From contig CANQTO010000012.1 of assembly GCA_947626785.1 (NCBI GenBank), positions 1 to 63,063 of the forward strand: a stretch of DNA of 63,063 bases. The letters are read 5' to 3'. This document shows, piece after piece, positions 62,331 through 63,063 of this stretch. Within the stretch, counting starts at the first letter, position 1. Each line of letters begins with the position of its first letter. Source of the stretch: an uncultured Oscillospiraceae bacterium. Lineage in GTDB: Bacteria > Bacillota > Clostridia > Oscillospirales > Oscillospiraceae. The position numbers and the translations under genes are program-made. The notes under the pieces are model-generated. The model had not been told where the DNA came from. It saw nothing but the letters and a program-made list of their open reading frames with translations, and searched no databases.

Positions 62331-63063
<733 letters not shown>

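Overview
The window looks like chromosome of a GC-rich, spore-forming Clostridia, most likely an Oscillospirales (Flavonifractor/Lawsonibacter-like) gut anaerobe. This is inferred from gene content: SpoIIE, SpoVM and a SipL-like protein (sporulation), CdaA/CdaR, RemA, a PASTA-domain kinase, and a housekeeping gene order close to that of Bacillus and Clostridium. No 16S rRNA is present to confirm the taxon.

Layout. 1-666 is the 3' end of a GGGtGRT-family gene. 823-5283 is a low-GC, minus-strand restriction-modification island: a fused nuclease-methyltransferase, a separate specificity subunit, an Xre regulator with a palindromic operator, and an 18-residue stub of a lost cytosine-5 methyltransferase. 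5376-15278 holds a Mn exporter behind a long structured leader, two VanY-type carboxypeptidases, a two-component system with an accessory membrane protein, an ECF sigma factor with a putative anti-sigma, and a large lipoprotein. 15441-18115 is spoIIE plus a small partner on the minus strand. 18395-47703 is a nearly continuous plus-strand housekeeping block: ybaK, uvrA, recD2, comF, mreB, ispD-ispF, a DUF3343/cysteine desulfurase pair, cdaA-cdaR, rseC, yicC-remA-gmk-rpoZ-priA-def-fmt-rsmB-rlmN-stp-prkC-rsgA, a 50-aa membrane peptide, spoVM, sipL-like, yebC, rsmI and a methyltransferase. 48223-51933 has a phosphoesterase, a parvulin foldase and a DUF4349 lipoprotein.

From about 51.9 kb the sequence becomes accessory: an element with 21-bp terminal inverted repeats, a PIN/Phd-type toxin-antitoxin pair with two operator palindromes, a hybrid histidine kinase, acetyltransferases, a nitrilase and a cyclase-family hydrolase. 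At 60.5-60.8 kb an array of mini-hairpins separated by GTGAAATC/GATTTCAC abuts the CCA end of a tRNA-Ala(CGC) 3' fragment. Right of it lie a RepA_N-type replication protein and a serine recombinase cut by the window end. I read the tRNA fragment as one end of an integrated mobile element that continues beyond the window.

The most interesting candidates are the hairpin array with the adjoining tRNA fragment, two mutually exclusive stems in the ispD leader (one covering its ribosome binding site), promoter boxes shared between the two-component operon and the second vanY, the BcgI-like R-M architecture with its methyltransferase stub, and several small genes (SpoVM, a 50-aa membrane peptide, a 20-aa acidic peptide).
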